NCBI GenBank assembly: GCA_023429995.1
Contig: JAEZCE010000012.1
Span: forward strand, 62,001-126,000
Reading direction: 5' to 3'
Source of the DNA: Bacillota bacterium
GTDB taxonomy: Bacteria > Bacillota > UBA4882 > UBA8346
Length of the DNA stretch: 64,000 nucleotides
Part shown: positions 41,848 to 50,702 of the stretch, piece by piece
How positions within the stretch are numbered: the first letter of the stretch is position 1
How the letters are laid out: the number at the start of each line of letters is the position of its first letter
Notes under the pieces: generated by a model
What the model was told of the DNA's origin: nothing
The model's database searches: none
What the model saw: the letters and a program-made list of their open reading frames with translations, nothing else
Program-made: the position numbers and the translations under genes

Positions 41848-42412
41848 GATCCCCCTTTTTACTTTGAATGAATTCTTTCAATCCCTTTACTTCCTCCCGC
41901 AATTGCCGAACCTCTTCCATTAACAACTGGTCGGCGCAGCTAATGGGCTCCGGCTCTTCTTTCAAGATTACGCTAAATTTTCCGCAAGCCTCAAAAACAG
42001 CCTGTGAAACTTGGGAAATTTTTGAAACTCCCAGCTTTCGAAGTTCCTGGCGCAAATCAGCCATTGAAAGATGTTCCTTCGCCAGATTTTCTTCGAGTAA
42101 AACGCCGTCTTTAATGAGGAGGGTCGGTTTTCCCTCAAAAAAGCGGGAAAACAAAGGGGAACGGTAGGAAACAATCGACAAGAATACCTCCAACCCGCCG
42201 ATGAGACCTAAGATGACAAGCCCTTTTCCAAAAGATACCCTCTGTTCCAAACCTACCACTACGATAACATCACCAATACCGGCCATAATGACTAAGTCAA
42301 ACAGGCTTAGCTGGCCCAAAGCCCGCTTTCCCATAAACCGGACGATCACCAAAGCCGCTAAATATATCGCGATTGGCTTAATCAGAAATCTGCCAATAGT
42401 TACCCAGTCCAT
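41819..42412 (-). CDS. DUF421 (YetF/YdfS-type) membrane protein
   Basis: A 197-residue protein of the DUF421 family, found in many spore formers. There are about three transmembrane helices in the first 75 residues (including VIVRFMGKRALGQLSLFDLVI, whose MGKRxxxxLSxFDxV pattern is diagnostic), followed by a soluble alpha/beta domain with KPTLLIKDGVLLEENL. A charged coiled-coil tail ends the protein. The start at 42412 (MDWVTIG) has GAGG upstream; a reading back to 42475 is not supported. Some relatives contribute to spore germination or lipid organisation. The molecular function is not established. Confidence 0.85.
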   Translation of the reverse strand: MDWVTIGRFLIKPIAIYLAALVIVRFMGKRALGQLSLFDLVIMAGIGDVIVVVGLEQRVSFGKGLVILGLIGGLEVFLSIVSYRSPLFSRFFEGKPTLLIKDGVLLEENLAKEHLSMADLRQELRKLGVSKISQVSQAVFEACGKFSVILKEEPEPISCADQLLMEEVRQLREEVKGLKEFIQSKKGDLVGDLDDFH

Positions 42413-42596
42413 CCCATCGCCTCTTCCGTAGTATGCCCCGTAAATGGAGAGGGACAGGGGGAAAGCCAAAATCAAAGATTCGGATCGAATCTATTATACC
42501 TTTTTTAACACGGGTCTGCTAGGTATTCTCGATGCAGGATTTTTATCCTATCGTCAATCTTGATAAAAAAGGTCACAATGAGGGGAAATATTGTCA

Positions 42597-43508
42597 TCAA
42601 AGAGGCATTAAAAATGAGGTTAAGCCATGATGAAGGTCATAAGCCGGTTGCCAGTGTAAATACTTTTTCGCCTGACCGTTATCTAGCTGTGAATGATAAA
42701 TATCGCCTGGCTTTGGAGGAAGATAATGAACGGGATATCGCTTTCCGGTAATTCTGCCCAATTCCTCAATAATATCATTGAGATTCATTTGAATATTGGT
42801 ACTGATATTGTAAATTCGATTACCATATGATGTTTGCATGGCCCCGATATTGGCTTCGGCAACATCCTTAACATATATAAAATCCCGGGTTTGTTTACCG
42901 TCGCCATAGATTGTATAAGGGATGGCTTTCTTTAAGCATTCTATAAAAATACTGATCACGCCCCCCTCTAAGCTTGAATCCTGACGTGGCCCGTAAACAT
43001 TGGAATACCGCAAAATAACATATTCCAGTCCATAAATGTCGTGGTACATTTGAATATATTTTTCCCCAACCATTTTACTGAGTCCGTAAAAAGAAATCGG
43101 CCTTTGCTGAAGATCTTCAGAAATCGGAACCCTGGAGGGATTTCCATAAGTGGCCGCACTCGAAGAAAAAATAAACCTTTTCACTCGATAAATCCGTGAC
43201 AAATCCAAAATTTTCAAAAGACCGGCTATATTCGTATCCTGGTCTTCAATGGGGTTGACATTGGATACGGAGACAGCCGTTTGGGCTGCCAAATGAATGA
43301 CATAATCGAAAGTATGTTGCTGAAAAATATCTTCAACTTCAGGCGAACGGATATCGCATTTCCAAAAAAATGCCGGATACGGGACGTTAACACTGCTCCC
43401 TTTTGATAGATTGTCAATAATGAAGACTTCGTAACCCTGTTCAACCAATAACTCCGCAATATGGGAACCAATAAAACCGGCTCCGCCTGTAACCAATACA
43501 GAAGCCAT
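42597..43508 (-). CDS. NAD-dependent UDP-sugar epimerase/dehydratase (GalE-like)
   Basis: A 303-residue extended short-chain dehydrogenase. The NAD-binding loop VTGGAGFIGSHIAE, DNLSKG (the ribose-binding Asp), the SSAATYGNP region and the catalytic YGLSKMVGEKY (Tyr-x-x-x-Lys) are all present, with RYSNVYGPRQ downstream. This pattern fits UDP-glucose or UDP-GlcNAc 4-epimerases. It ends the four-gene set with GT2, ArnT-like and ChbG-like genes. In the Francisella scheme the epimerase would make UDP-GalNAc from UDP-GlcNAc as the donor. Substrate choice is inferred. Confidence 0.85.
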   Translation of the reverse strand: MASVLVTGGAGFIGSHIAELLVEQGYEVFIIDNLSKGSSVNVPYPAFFWKCDIRSPEVEDIFQQHTFDYVIHLAAQTAVSVSNVNPIEDQDTNIAGLLKILDLSRIYRVKRFIFSSSAATYGNPSRVPISEDLQQRPISFYGLSKMVGEKYIQMYHDIYGLEYVILRYSNVYGPRQDSSLEGGVISIFIECLKKAIPYTIYGDGKQTRDFIYVKDVAEANIGAMQTSYGNRIYNISTNIQMNLNDIIEELGRITGKRYPVHYLPPKPGDIYHSQLDNGQAKKYLHWQPAYDLHHGLTSFLMPL

Positions 43509-43535
43509 AGATATTCCTCCAGAATGATGAACTCA

Positions 43536-44495
43536 TTAAACTATTTTTTTTAACGCCACACTCATTGCTTCATTTTTCAATTCAGTCTTGACGACATATA
43601 ACGGCCGCTGTTTCACTTCTTCAAAGATCCCCGCGATGTACCGGCCTAGAATTCCAAAAAAAATGAATTGGACGCCGATTAAAAAAAAGACGCCGGCTCC
43701 GAGCGTTGCCCATCCGGGTGTAGCCTGGTTGGTAAAAATTTTAATGTACAACACATGGATCATGAGACCAAAACTAACCAGGGATGTCAATATTCCCATA
43801 TAAAATGTCAAATATAAGGGCGCATTGGAAAAGGATGTAATCCCATCCATGGCGAAATGCACCATCTTTTTGAGTGAAAATTTGGAATTACCGGCAAAAC
43901 GCTTTGGTGCTATGAATTCAACCGTGACTTGTTTAAATCCGACTAAACCGATTATGCCCCGGATAAAACGTGTCCGTTCTTTGAAAAGGCCCAAACTTTC
44001 CAGCACTTTTTTATCCAATAAACGGAAATCGGACATCCCCTCTTTCATCTCAACCTGAGAGATGGAATTCATAAACTTATAAAAGATATTGGAAGTAAAT
44101 TTCTTAAACCAGGATACCCCCTCGGTATTCAGGCGAATGGTCTGAACAACCTCAAAACCTTCTTCCCATTTACCAAGCAGTGTCGGTAACATCTCCGGCG
44201 GGTGTTGCATATCGCCGTCCATGGTTATCACCGCATCCCCCTCGGCATAATCCAGCCCACAGGTTAAAGCATATTGATGCCCGAAGTTCTTCGATAAAAT
44301 AAGCGCCCGTACCTTTGGATCCATGCGGGTAATATTTTCTAACACCAATGGAGTCGCATCACTGGAACCATCATCAACAAATATTAATTCAAAATCATAG
44401 GGTAACGGCTTCATATTCTGAAACACGGCCTTATAAAGAACATCAATTACTTTTTCCTCATTATAAACAGGGACGACGATCGAAACCCGTTTCAT
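43536..44495 (-). CDS. Family 2 glycosyltransferase with C-terminal membrane helices (GtrB/CsbB/FlmF type)
   Basis: A 319-residue polyisoprenyl-phosphate glycosyltransferase of the DPM1/GtrB group. The N-terminal GT2 domain has SIVVPVYNEEKVI, FVDDGSSDATP and TMDGDMQHPPEMLP; the C-terminal part has two membrane helices (about 233-255 and 265-290). Such enzymes load a sugar onto undecaprenyl phosphate at the inner face of the membrane. The ATG at 44495 is preferred over the upstream in-frame codon because MKRVSIVV matches the family start. It lies directly downstream of the ArnT-like gene, whose lipid-linked substrate it would make. Confidence 0.9.
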   Translation of the reverse strand: MKRVSIVVPVYNEEKVIDVLYKAVFQNMKPLPYDFELIFVDDGSSDATPLVLENITRMDPKVRALILSKNFGHQYALTCGLDYAEGDAVITMDGDMQHPPEMLPTLLGKWEEGFEVVQTIRLNTEGVSWFKKFTSNIFYKFMNSISQVEMKEGMSDFRLLDKKVLESLGLFKERTRFIRGIIGLVGFKQVTVEFIAPKRFAGNSKFSLKKMVHFAMDGITSFSNAPLYLTFYMGILTSLVSFGLMIHVLYIKIFTNQATPGWATLGAGVFFLIGVQFIFFGILGRYIAGIFEEVKQRPLYVVKTELKNEAMSVALKKIV

Positions 44496-44509
44496 TTTTG
44501 CCTCCATTT

Positions 44510-46159
44510 TTATTGATCGTTTCTTTGCAATAAGTAATCATTTTCCGTACTCCGAATGATTTTCCAGGGGACCGGATACTCTTTCATGAATTTTTTAAAG
44601 TCCTTTTGATGCATGATAACGAAGACCCGTTTCGCGCGGCTTCGTAAAACATCTTCCCGGCGGAGCGACGGCATTACATATTTACTAGCCCAACTTAAGT
44701 TGCTGAAATTTTGATTCCTGACTCCGGTATGATGGATTAAATCATAAATTTTATAACCGGAATAAAACACCGCCGAGGTTCGATAGGTTCCAAAGGAGGT
44801 TAATAAATCCCCGGAACGGTAAACTCTTCTTAAGACACTGGAAATCGTTTTCCCGGACCGATACTGGGACATCGGAATCAACAACGTTTTGACGACCACG
44901 ATATTGAATAGTAAAATTATAGCCAGAAAGATCATCAAAAACTTTTGAGTGCTTTTCGCCAAAATAAAATAAAAGCACATACCCAAGCCGACCAGAGTGA
45001 TCAATGCCATCGGCAGCAAACTTACCCAGGAAGAGTCGCGGGTACAATATATAAAATAAGCCGCTCCCACAAATAAGGCGCTGAATAAAAAAATGACTAG
45101 CCCAGACCAAATGAGTTTTTTAGCCGGAATTTCCCTTCGCCCCTCAAAAAACCGGGCTGTCAATATAGAAAGCGGAAACAGAACGGCGAAAGTATAAGTA
45201 GTATACTTGGTTGCCATGAATTCAAAAAACATAAAGACGACTACTATCCAAGCGATCAGGAATTTCGTATCCGAATCGGCATGATGCAACCCCTTGCCTT
45301 TGGGCCATAGATTTTTGATAGTCTGGGGCAAAAAGGCAATCCAGGGGAAAAAGCCAACCAACAGGATTAAAAAATAATAATAAAATACATTGTCTTTAGG
45401 ATGTTCGGAAACCGTGGCCCGTAAATAATTATGCACTCCAAAAAAGTTGAGGATAAAAGCCCGTCCATGTTGGAGATACATTCCAAGATACCAAGGAATT
45501 GTAACAACAAGAAACAAAAGAATTCCCGGTATGATTTTCATTTGTTTCAATTCAGACCCGTTTCGGGTCCAGCATAAGAACACTAGGACGATCAGGCCCG
45601 GTAGCAGAAATCCTATGGGCCCTTTGGTGAGCGTGGCCAAACCGCAAAAAATATAGAACAGATAATAGTAATTTTTCTCCCGGGGACCGCCGCGGTAGGC
45701 CAGCAGAAAGCAAGCGAGGGCGCCATTGAAAAAGAAAAAAAGCGTCATATCGGTAATGATGAATTTGGCAATCATCCAAAATTCGAAACTGGTTCCCAGA
45801 ATTAAGGCGGCGGTAAGCCCTACCGATTGTCCGGGGAACAACTTACCGCCAAACCAGAGCATCAATAAAAGCGAAAAAACTCCCATCAGGGCCGGCCAAA
45901 ACCGGCCTGCAAACTCATGAAAGCCAAACAGTTTAAAAGCCGAAGCAATTTGCCAATAGAAAAAAACCGGTTTGTCATACCAAAAATGTCCATAAATGCG
46001 AGGGGACATCCAGTCTCCGGAGAGTACCATTTCCTTGGCTGTCAAAGCATAATTCGATTCCACGGTATCTGTAATATGAAGGTCACTGTTAAAAGCAAAA
46101 AACAAGGAAAAGGTCACCAGTAATAGTAAAAGAAAAATTTTATCGGAATTTCTAACCAT
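44510..46159 (-). CDS. ArnT/PMT-like membrane glycosyltransferase (GT83-type)
   Basis: A 549-residue multi-spanning transferase with about twelve hydrophobic segments. The first extracytoplasmic loop has TDTVESNYALTAKEMVLSG and GHFWYDKPVFFYW, the ArnT/PMT pattern in which the acidic residues bind the lipid phosphate-linked sugar. Family members transfer sugars from undecaprenyl phosphate to lipid A, proteins or other acceptors. ATG codons at 46159 and 46165 both follow a G-rich ribosome site (GGGGG). It stands between the ChbG-like deacetylase and GT2 genes, as FlmK does functionally in Francisella. The acceptor here is unknown. Confidence 0.87.
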   Translation of the reverse strand: MVRNSDKIFLLLLLVTFSLFFAFNSDLHITDTVESNYALTAKEMVLSGDWMSPRIYGHFWYDKPVFFYWQIASAFKLFGFHEFAGRFWPALMGVFSLLLMLWFGGKLFPGQSVGLTAALILGTSFEFWMIAKFIITDMTLFFFFNGALACFLLAYRGGPREKNYYYLFYIFCGLATLTKGPIGFLLPGLIVLVFLCWTRNGSELKQMKIIPGILLFLVVTIPWYLGMYLQHGRAFILNFFGVHNYLRATVSEHPKDNVFYYYFLILLVGFFPWIAFLPQTIKNLWPKGKGLHHADSDTKFLIAWIVVVFMFFEFMATKYTTYTFAVLFPLSILTARFFEGRREIPAKKLIWSGLVIFLFSALFVGAAYFIYCTRDSSWVSLLPMALITLVGLGMCFYFILAKSTQKFLMIFLAIILLFNIVVVKTLLIPMSQYRSGKTISSVLRRVYRSGDLLTSFGTYRTSAVFYSGYKIYDLIHHTGVRNQNFSNLSWASKYVMPSLRREDVLRSRAKRVFVIMHQKDFKKFMKEYPVPWKIIRSTENDYLLQRNDQ

Positions 46160-46186
46160 CGCCATGTACCCCCAAGATCTCACTCT

Positions 46187-47032
46187 TTATAAACTATCGT
46201 AATGAATTAACCGGATTTGTTTCTGAGCAATGATTGTTTTGATTTTAATGGAGGTTAGGACGGCAAATTCCTCGTCCCAATGGTAACTCCAAAAGAATTT
46301 CTGTTTTAACGCTTCAGTGGATAAGCCCGGATGGGTCATGATTTCCGAAGTTCCCTCCGGTAAATTCCGGATGATAGTTTCAAGCCTGTGTTGGTTTAAA
46401 TGACCTCCCCAAAGCATACCGTAAAAATGCGCAGGAAATGTCAAACCCGGGTTCGAAAAATATTGTTTCGACAGCATGCTCACACTGGAAAGGACATTAC
46501 GGGCCACCATCCTGCTAATCGAAGGCGTTTCCCCACCCAAAAACGTCATCTTCTCCCGGGGTAAGCGAATTTTGGAAATACCAAATTCCCGGGCAAGTTC
46601 CGCGGTAACTTTATTGATTCCGGGAAAAACATGTAAATGCTGATGACTGTCTAAATGGGTTATTCCAATTCCCTGAGCCCGGACGCGGGAAATCTGTTTC
46701 GCCCATTCCATCCGGATCTCTTTTAGTTTTATTTTCCCGGATAGAAATCGCGGGATGAATTCCTGATAACTGTTAAAAAATCTACCTTCACCATTCATTA
46801 AGGTGGGTATTTCTTCCGGACGGCTTATTGGGGTGCCGTTTACCAAGGTTAAATGGACGCCGACTCCAAGTCCTGAATTATCTCGTAAGCCCTCAATTCC
46901 GGAGAAGAAGGCCTCTCCATTGGCTAAAATTGTCGTACTGGTTACAATTCCATTGCGGTATGCGAGAATAACGGCCTGATTGATACATTCGTCAAGTCCG
47001 TAATCATCGGCATTTACAATTAAGTATTTCAT
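46187..47032 (-). CDS. ChbG/HpnK/NaxD-family deacetylase (YdjC-like)
   Basis: A 281-residue carbohydrate deacetylase of the YdjC family. The metal motif is IVNADDYGLDECIN (the DD pair), with GVGVHLTLVNG (His), the HxxxHxH-type ITHLDSHQHLHVFP and a distal LMTHPG-like EIMTHPGLS. Characterised relatives include ChbG (chitobiose), HpnK (hopanoid glycolipid) and NaxD, which deacetylates undecaprenyl-phosphate GalNAc in Francisella. The neighbouring GT2, ArnT-like and epimerase genes favour the NaxD-type role. Start ATG at 47032 is chosen from the conserved N-terminus MKYLIVNADDYG. Confidence 0.88.
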   Translation of the reverse strand: MKYLIVNADDYGLDECINQAVILAYRNGIVTSTTILANGEAFFSGIEGLRDNSGLGVGVHLTLVNGTPISRPEEIPTLMNGEGRFFNSYQEFIPRFLSGKIKLKEIRMEWAKQISRVRAQGIGITHLDSHQHLHVFPGINKVTAELAREFGISKIRLPREKMTFLGGETPSISRMVARNVLSSVSMLSKQYFSNPGLTFPAHFYGMLWGGHLNQHRLETIIRNLPEGTSEIMTHPGLSTEALKQKFFWSYHWDEEFAVLTSIKIKTIIAQKQIRLIHYDSL

Positions 47033-47366
47033 ACGTGATTCTCCAAACTTTACCGGATTTGACCCCAATCCGCTTTACTGATCACAATACAGGTTAAAGA
47101 TGACTTATCTTAGGTCCAGTATAAGCTTTCAATCTGAAAAAGACCTGAAACCCGATAAGACTTCCATGCAAAAATAACCTTATTTATGGGTTTCTGTTTC
47201 GCTGAAATATCATTTGTCGGTTTGGAGTGAAGTTTGAGGATATCGAAGAAAATGAGATTTGGAAAAACACTACCTTTTCCGGCGGTTGAAGGATGGGTTT
47301 GTTTCTACCAGCAGGACCGCGGGGGAAAGAGGAGTCAAATCCCCGGCAATGCGACCCCGGTTTGTT
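47033..47366. other. 334-bp gap without a supported gene
   Basis: Between the ChbG-like and CvpA genes. I see no tRNA, terminator with a T-run or known riboswitch. The plus strand contains a GC-rich segment at about 47310-47360 (GGACCGCGGGGGAAAG followed by GGAGTCAAATCCCCGG) that can pair within itself, but it points away from both flanking genes' coding direction and does not match a riboswitch I know. Confidence 0.6.
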
Positions 47367-48179
47367 TTACTGGGTCCGTCCGCAAACCGGACATTTGCCA
47401 TGAACACTGGTAGGCTTAAGATTGGGCCATACTTTACAGGCGATAACTCCCATGGTTCCCAGGCGTTCGTAAGGACATACCCCATAAATGGCATGGTATC
47501 CTTCGAATGTTAAACAGCCGTCACTGGTCCGGTGGCATTTTGGGCAATACGTTTGGGGATAATACGATAAGCCCGCTTTGACAAACCCCAGATAACGGAC
47601 TTTGCCTCCGCAGGCCAGACAGGTTGCCCCTTCGAGCTTTTGTTCCCTCATCGCCCGCAGCTGCAAACCTTCCGGGGAAACAACCAACCGGGGAATATCC
47701 GCCGGCAGGGAACGATCTTGCAATAGGTAAAAATAGGGGGCCAGCCGTAATAAATCTCCGGCAAAGGTCGATGTTTCAAGCGGAGCGCGAAAAAAATTCC
47801 ATGGCAAGGCAATAATCATTAACAAAATCATGATTAAAATCACAGCCGCTTTAAAAGCTCCCAATACGGCGCCCAGTGCTCCGTCAATCAAAGCAACCGG
47901 TTCGTTCTTATGCATTTCATGCCAATATTTACCGATATAGGCAACGGTTCCGCTAATGCCGACGACAATGAGGATAAAACCGATCATATTCGCAAGCGGC
48001 GTGGAAAGATGAATATTGGAAGCAATGTAGCTGCCGGCCTTTTGATAAAAATAAAACCCTAAGATCAATGCGCAGACACTTCCCAAAAGGCCAAAAAGTT
48101 GCTCCACAAATCCCTTGCAATAACCGCGAAAAATCATCCAAAGAAAACATCCGCCGATTAACCAATCAACCCAATTCAA
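47367..48179 (-). CDS. CvpA-family membrane protein with C-terminal zinc ribbon
   Basis: A 270-residue protein. The N-terminal 165 residues are a CvpA (colicin V production) membrane domain: four hydrophobic segments with MNWVDWLIGGCFLWMIFRGY and the conserved RGYxxGFxxQ-type start (RGYCKGFVEQLFGLLG). The remaining roughly 100 residues are soluble and contain paired cysteines (CLACGG, CPKCH, CPY and CPVCGR), suggesting one or two zinc ribbons. CvpA proteins are linked to peptidoglycan stress and envelope permeability. The zinc-ribbon tail is not part of the usual CvpA length (about 160-180 residues). It is 25 nt downstream of zapA. Confidence 0.82.
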   Translation of the reverse strand: MNWVDWLIGGCFLWMIFRGYCKGFVEQLFGLLGSVCALILGFYFYQKAGSYIASNIHLSTPLANMIGFILIVVGISGTVAYIGKYWHEMHKNEPVALIDGALGAVLGAFKAAVILIMILLMIIALPWNFFRAPLETSTFAGDLLRLAPYFYLLQDRSLPADIPRLVVSPEGLQLRAMREQKLEGATCLACGGKVRYLGFVKAGLSYYPQTYCPKCHRTSDGCLTFEGYHAIYGVCPYERLGTMGVIACKVWPNLKPTSVHGKCPVCGRTQ

Positions 48180-48204
48180 TCGTTCAATCCTCCTATATAG
48201 TTCG

Positions 48205-48477
48205 TTACCGCGCTTCTTTTAACAGCTGATCCAGGTATTGATATTCTTGACGCAATTTATGAAATTCATCCGCTATTTTCAACCCGGCGAGCACCGCTAC
48301 TTGGCATTTGCTTAATTTAGGATTGGAAGCGATGATGGAATCGGTTATCGTTTCCAAATAAGAAACGATTTCTCCCATGTAAGCCGGATCATCTTGCCCC
48401 TTGACCACATACTCATCGCCCATGATTCGAAAAATAAAGCGCCCCTCTTCGGTTTCGGGGTTTTTGCGTTCTATCAT
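48205..48477 (-). CDS. zapA: Cell division protein ZapA
   Basis: A 90-residue ZapA protein, which bundles FtsZ filaments at the division site. The N-terminal globular domain includes FRIMGDEYVVKGQDDPAYMGEIVSYL, and the rest is a coiled coil (ILAGLKIADEFHKLR-like region). The ATG at 48477 has AGGTG 6 nt upstream. A longer in-frame reading to 48717 includes unrelated sequence and the upstream terminator, and is rejected. Confidence 0.88.
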   Translation of the reverse strand: MIERKNPETEEGRFIFRIMGDEYVVKGQDDPAYMGEIVSYLETITDSIIASNPKLSKCQVAVLAGLKIADEFHKLRQEYQYLDQLLKEAR

Positions 48478-48546
48478 TTTTAACACCTCTATTATCGGTA
48501 TCGGCAAATTCCCGAAGTCCAACATATTAAATTTATATTTCCCATT

Positions 48547-48570
48547 AAAAAACTCCTTCATTTGAAGGAG
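48547..48570 (-). terminator. Rho-independent terminator upstream of zapA
   Basis: On the minus strand CTCCTTC/GAAGGAG (48553-48570) is followed by six T residues. The stop codon of the membrane-protein gene (48558-48560) lies within the stem, so the terminator overlaps the gene's end. Confidence 0.8.
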
Positions 48571-49484
48571 CCTACTTGAACCGCCAGCCCGAAAACATAG
48601 GGGATGATTAAGATAAATCCGCTGAATATCAGATAACTGCACCATATTTGCCAGGGAAATCTGGGCCGTCCCATTTGAACCAGGTGATTGCGGATCAACG
48701 TCAAATATTGAAGCCATGCTAATCTACTGTCTAAATCCAGAACCTCATAATCTCCGGCCTGTTCATGACATCGCGCCAGGGGTTGCCATTGGATATAACG
48801 GTCGATCTCCTCATCAAGCGATGCAATGTCCTGATAGAGCCAACGGTTTAATTTAATTTGGCCGCAGCCATAGAAACCAAGTCCGGCGCCGACCACCAGC
48901 CCGAAGAGTAAATAACTGTAAAAAAGCGTATCCAACAAATAAAAACTGGTTAAGTAATAGTATGCCAATCCCGCCAGAAAGGTCAGTATAATGCCGAGGG
49001 ATACCGTGTCTTGCCGGAGCGTACCGAGGAATTGTCTCAATTCGGCGCCGTTTTTCCTGGAAGAATGCAGCCAAAAGGAAAACAAACCGCTTAGATTCTC
49101 CAAGAATAACCCGAGGTACAGTCCCCAGAGGACTGAATCCAATCCTTTCAATAATCCATAAAACCATGGGAATCCTTCTTTTAGAAATTCATTCCATTGC
49201 CCTCCCAAAGCGAATAAAAAAACAATACCTATCATCGGGCCAAGCCATTTTTCCCGCCGGTACTGGCCAAACAATAAATAGCGGCCCAGAAAAACGACAG
49301 CCGCCAAAATAATTTTAAAATATAAAACCGCATGAATCTCAAAATAACTCTTACTTCCTTCTATGGCGTAAAGTCCGAGCGAGATCAGCGCCCAGATCAA
49401 GGTAAATCCGATGCACCAAAGTGCGGCCCTGGCGAAATTCCCTTCAACACCGGTCCGAAAGTTTTTTAAAATGTCTTGCCGCAT
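48558..49484 (-). CDS. Multi-spanning membrane protein of unknown function
   Basis: A 308-residue protein that I do not recognise. It has about eight hydrophobic segments separated by short loops; a polar cytoplasmic region (about 220-265, containing DEEIDRYIQWQPLARCHEQAG) precedes a final membrane segment. The N-terminus is basic with a hydrophobic helix from about 20. Aromatic residues are frequent at helix ends. The terminator hairpin overlaps its stop codon, so it forms its own transcription unit, divergent from the ferritin gene. It may be a transporter-like or envelope protein. No function can be assigned. Confidence 0.75.
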   Translation of the reverse strand: MRQDILKNFRTGVEGNFARAALWCIGFTLIWALISLGLYAIEGSKSYFEIHAVLYFKIILAAVVFLGRYLLFGQYRREKWLGPMIGIVFLFALGGQWNEFLKEGFPWFYGLLKGLDSVLWGLYLGLFLENLSGLFSFWLHSSRKNGAELRQFLGTLRQDTVSLGIILTFLAGLAYYYLTSFYLLDTLFYSYLLFGLVVGAGLGFYGCGQIKLNRWLYQDIASLDEEIDRYIQWQPLARCHEQAGDYEVLDLDSRLAWLQYLTLIRNHLVQMGRPRFPWQIWCSYLIFSGFILIIPYVFGLAVQVGSFK

Positions 49485-49694
49485 CCATCAAACACCCCCG
49501 TCCTATTTGATACAATTTATGTTGGGACGAGGGGGGGTAGAACCAAAGTGTGTTCCGGGTAAGAAAACCGGCGGGAAGGGAGAAACGAGTGTGAAATCCG
49601 TCAGGATCCCCTTCTAAACATTGGATAATAAAAGTCAAACCTTCCCATAATAATTGCAAATAACCTACAAAAAGCTAAAGGCGATGATGAACCC

Positions 49695-50231
49695 GTGATT
49701 AACCAAAAAATCAAAGATTTAATGAATCAGCAAATCAAGAATGAATTGGAATCCTATTATATCTATCTCTCCATGGCCGCCTATTTTCACTCGGGGAACT
49801 TGGACGGGATGGCCCATTGGATGCGCTGTCAGGCCCATGAGGAAATGACCCATGCCATGAAATTCTTCGACCACATTATCAACCGGGGCGGCAGGGTGGA
49901 GCTATTGGATTTAACACAACTGCAGGCTTTCTGGAACTCCCCGACAGAGGCCTGGGAAGCCGCTTATCAGCATGAGATATTTATCACCGGAAAGATCGGC
50001 GCGCTGATGAAAGCGGTTCGGGAGGAGAATGAATATACTGCCGAACCCTTGCTAAGCTGGTTCATAAATGAGCAGGTTCAGGAAGAGGCGGACGCGCAAA
50101 AAATTGCCGAACAAGTAAAACCGGTGAATGATTCCAAAGAAGGTCTCTTACTGCTAGACCGAGAACTGGGGACGCGGGTTTTTCCGGCCGGTTCGCCCCT
50201 CGACCCCCTGGCCTATCAAGCGGCGACTTAG
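49695..50231 (+). CDS. Ferritin (bacterial non-heme type, Ftn)
   Basis: A 178-residue four-helix iron-storage protein that oxidises Fe(II) and stores ferric mineral in a 24-mer shell. The ferroxidase residues are visible: Glu in QIKNELESYYIYL, the EExxH of AHEEMTHAMKFF, Glu near EENEYTAEPLL and Gln in FINEQVQEEADA. A GTG start at 49695 lies just after AAAGG. It overlaps a five-codon reading frame (ATGATGAACCCGTGA), which could tune initiation. Downstream on the opposite strand are OsmC and CDGSH genes, also tied to redox and iron. Confidence 0.93.
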   Translation: MINQKIKDLMNQQIKNELESYYIYLSMAAYFHSGNLDGMAHWMRCQAHEEMTHAMKFFDHIINRGGRVELLDLTQLQAFWNSPTEAWEAAYQHEIFITGKIGALMKAVREENEYTAEPLLSWFINEQVQEEADAQKIAEQVKPVNDSKEGLLLLDRELGTRVFPAGSPLDPLAYQAAT

Positions 50232-50268
50232 TCACCGAGCAAGTCATAAAGATTCCAGGTTTAAGAAT

Positions 50269-50673
50269 CTATTCAATGATTAATTCATAGGTGATTTTGG
50301 CATTTAACGATCCCGCGGCCGAACAATATTTGGTTTGGGAAAGTTCCACGGCATGCTTGGCTTTTTCGAAGTCCAGATTTTTCCCGTTCATGCGATAAAT
50401 CAAGTGGATGTCCGTGAAACGTTTCGGATGTTCCGGCGCGCGTTCGGAACGGATCGAAATGGTTAACTTCTCCAGTTCCTGGCGCATCTTTCGCATAATC
50501 GAAACCACATCCGCGCCAGTGCAGCCTCCTAAACCGAATAACAAGAATTCCATGGGCCTGGCGCCGGAATCAGAACCTCCAACCTCACTACCGGTATCCA
50601 CTTTAACCTCATGCCCGGTATCACCGCTTGCTGTAAAACCCATTTTCCCATCCCAAATCAGTTGAGCATTCAT
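50269..50673 (-). CDS. OsmC/Ohr-family peroxidase-like protein
   Basis: A 134-residue OsmC-family protein that reduces organic peroxides with a pair of cysteines. The two Cys lie in FGLGGCTGADVVSI (about 51-64) and TKYCSAAGSL (about 114-123); GSDSGARPMEFLLFGLGGC fits the YhfA-like subgroup. It is convergent with the ferritin gene and follows the CDGSH gene on the same strand by about 30 nt. Confidence 0.9.
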   Translation of the reverse strand: MNAQLIWDGKMGFTASGDTGHEVKVDTGSEVGGSDSGARPMEFLLFGLGGCTGADVVSIMRKMRQELEKLTISIRSERAPEHPKRFTDIHLIYRMNGKNLDFEKAKHAVELSQTKYCSAAGSLNAKITYELIIE

Positions 50674-50702
50674 TGAACTTCCTCCTTCTTATTTCCGGAT
50701 TT

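Noticed and set aside
47310..47366. Cobalamin-type riboswitch or tRNA on the plus strand
   Set aside because: The GC-rich segment has some pairing but lacks the conserved B12-box and tRNA features, and no plus-strand gene follows.
48478..48717. Long N-terminal extension of ZapA
   Set aside because: It would read through a strong terminator and includes no ZapA-like sequence; ATG 48477 has its own ribosome site.
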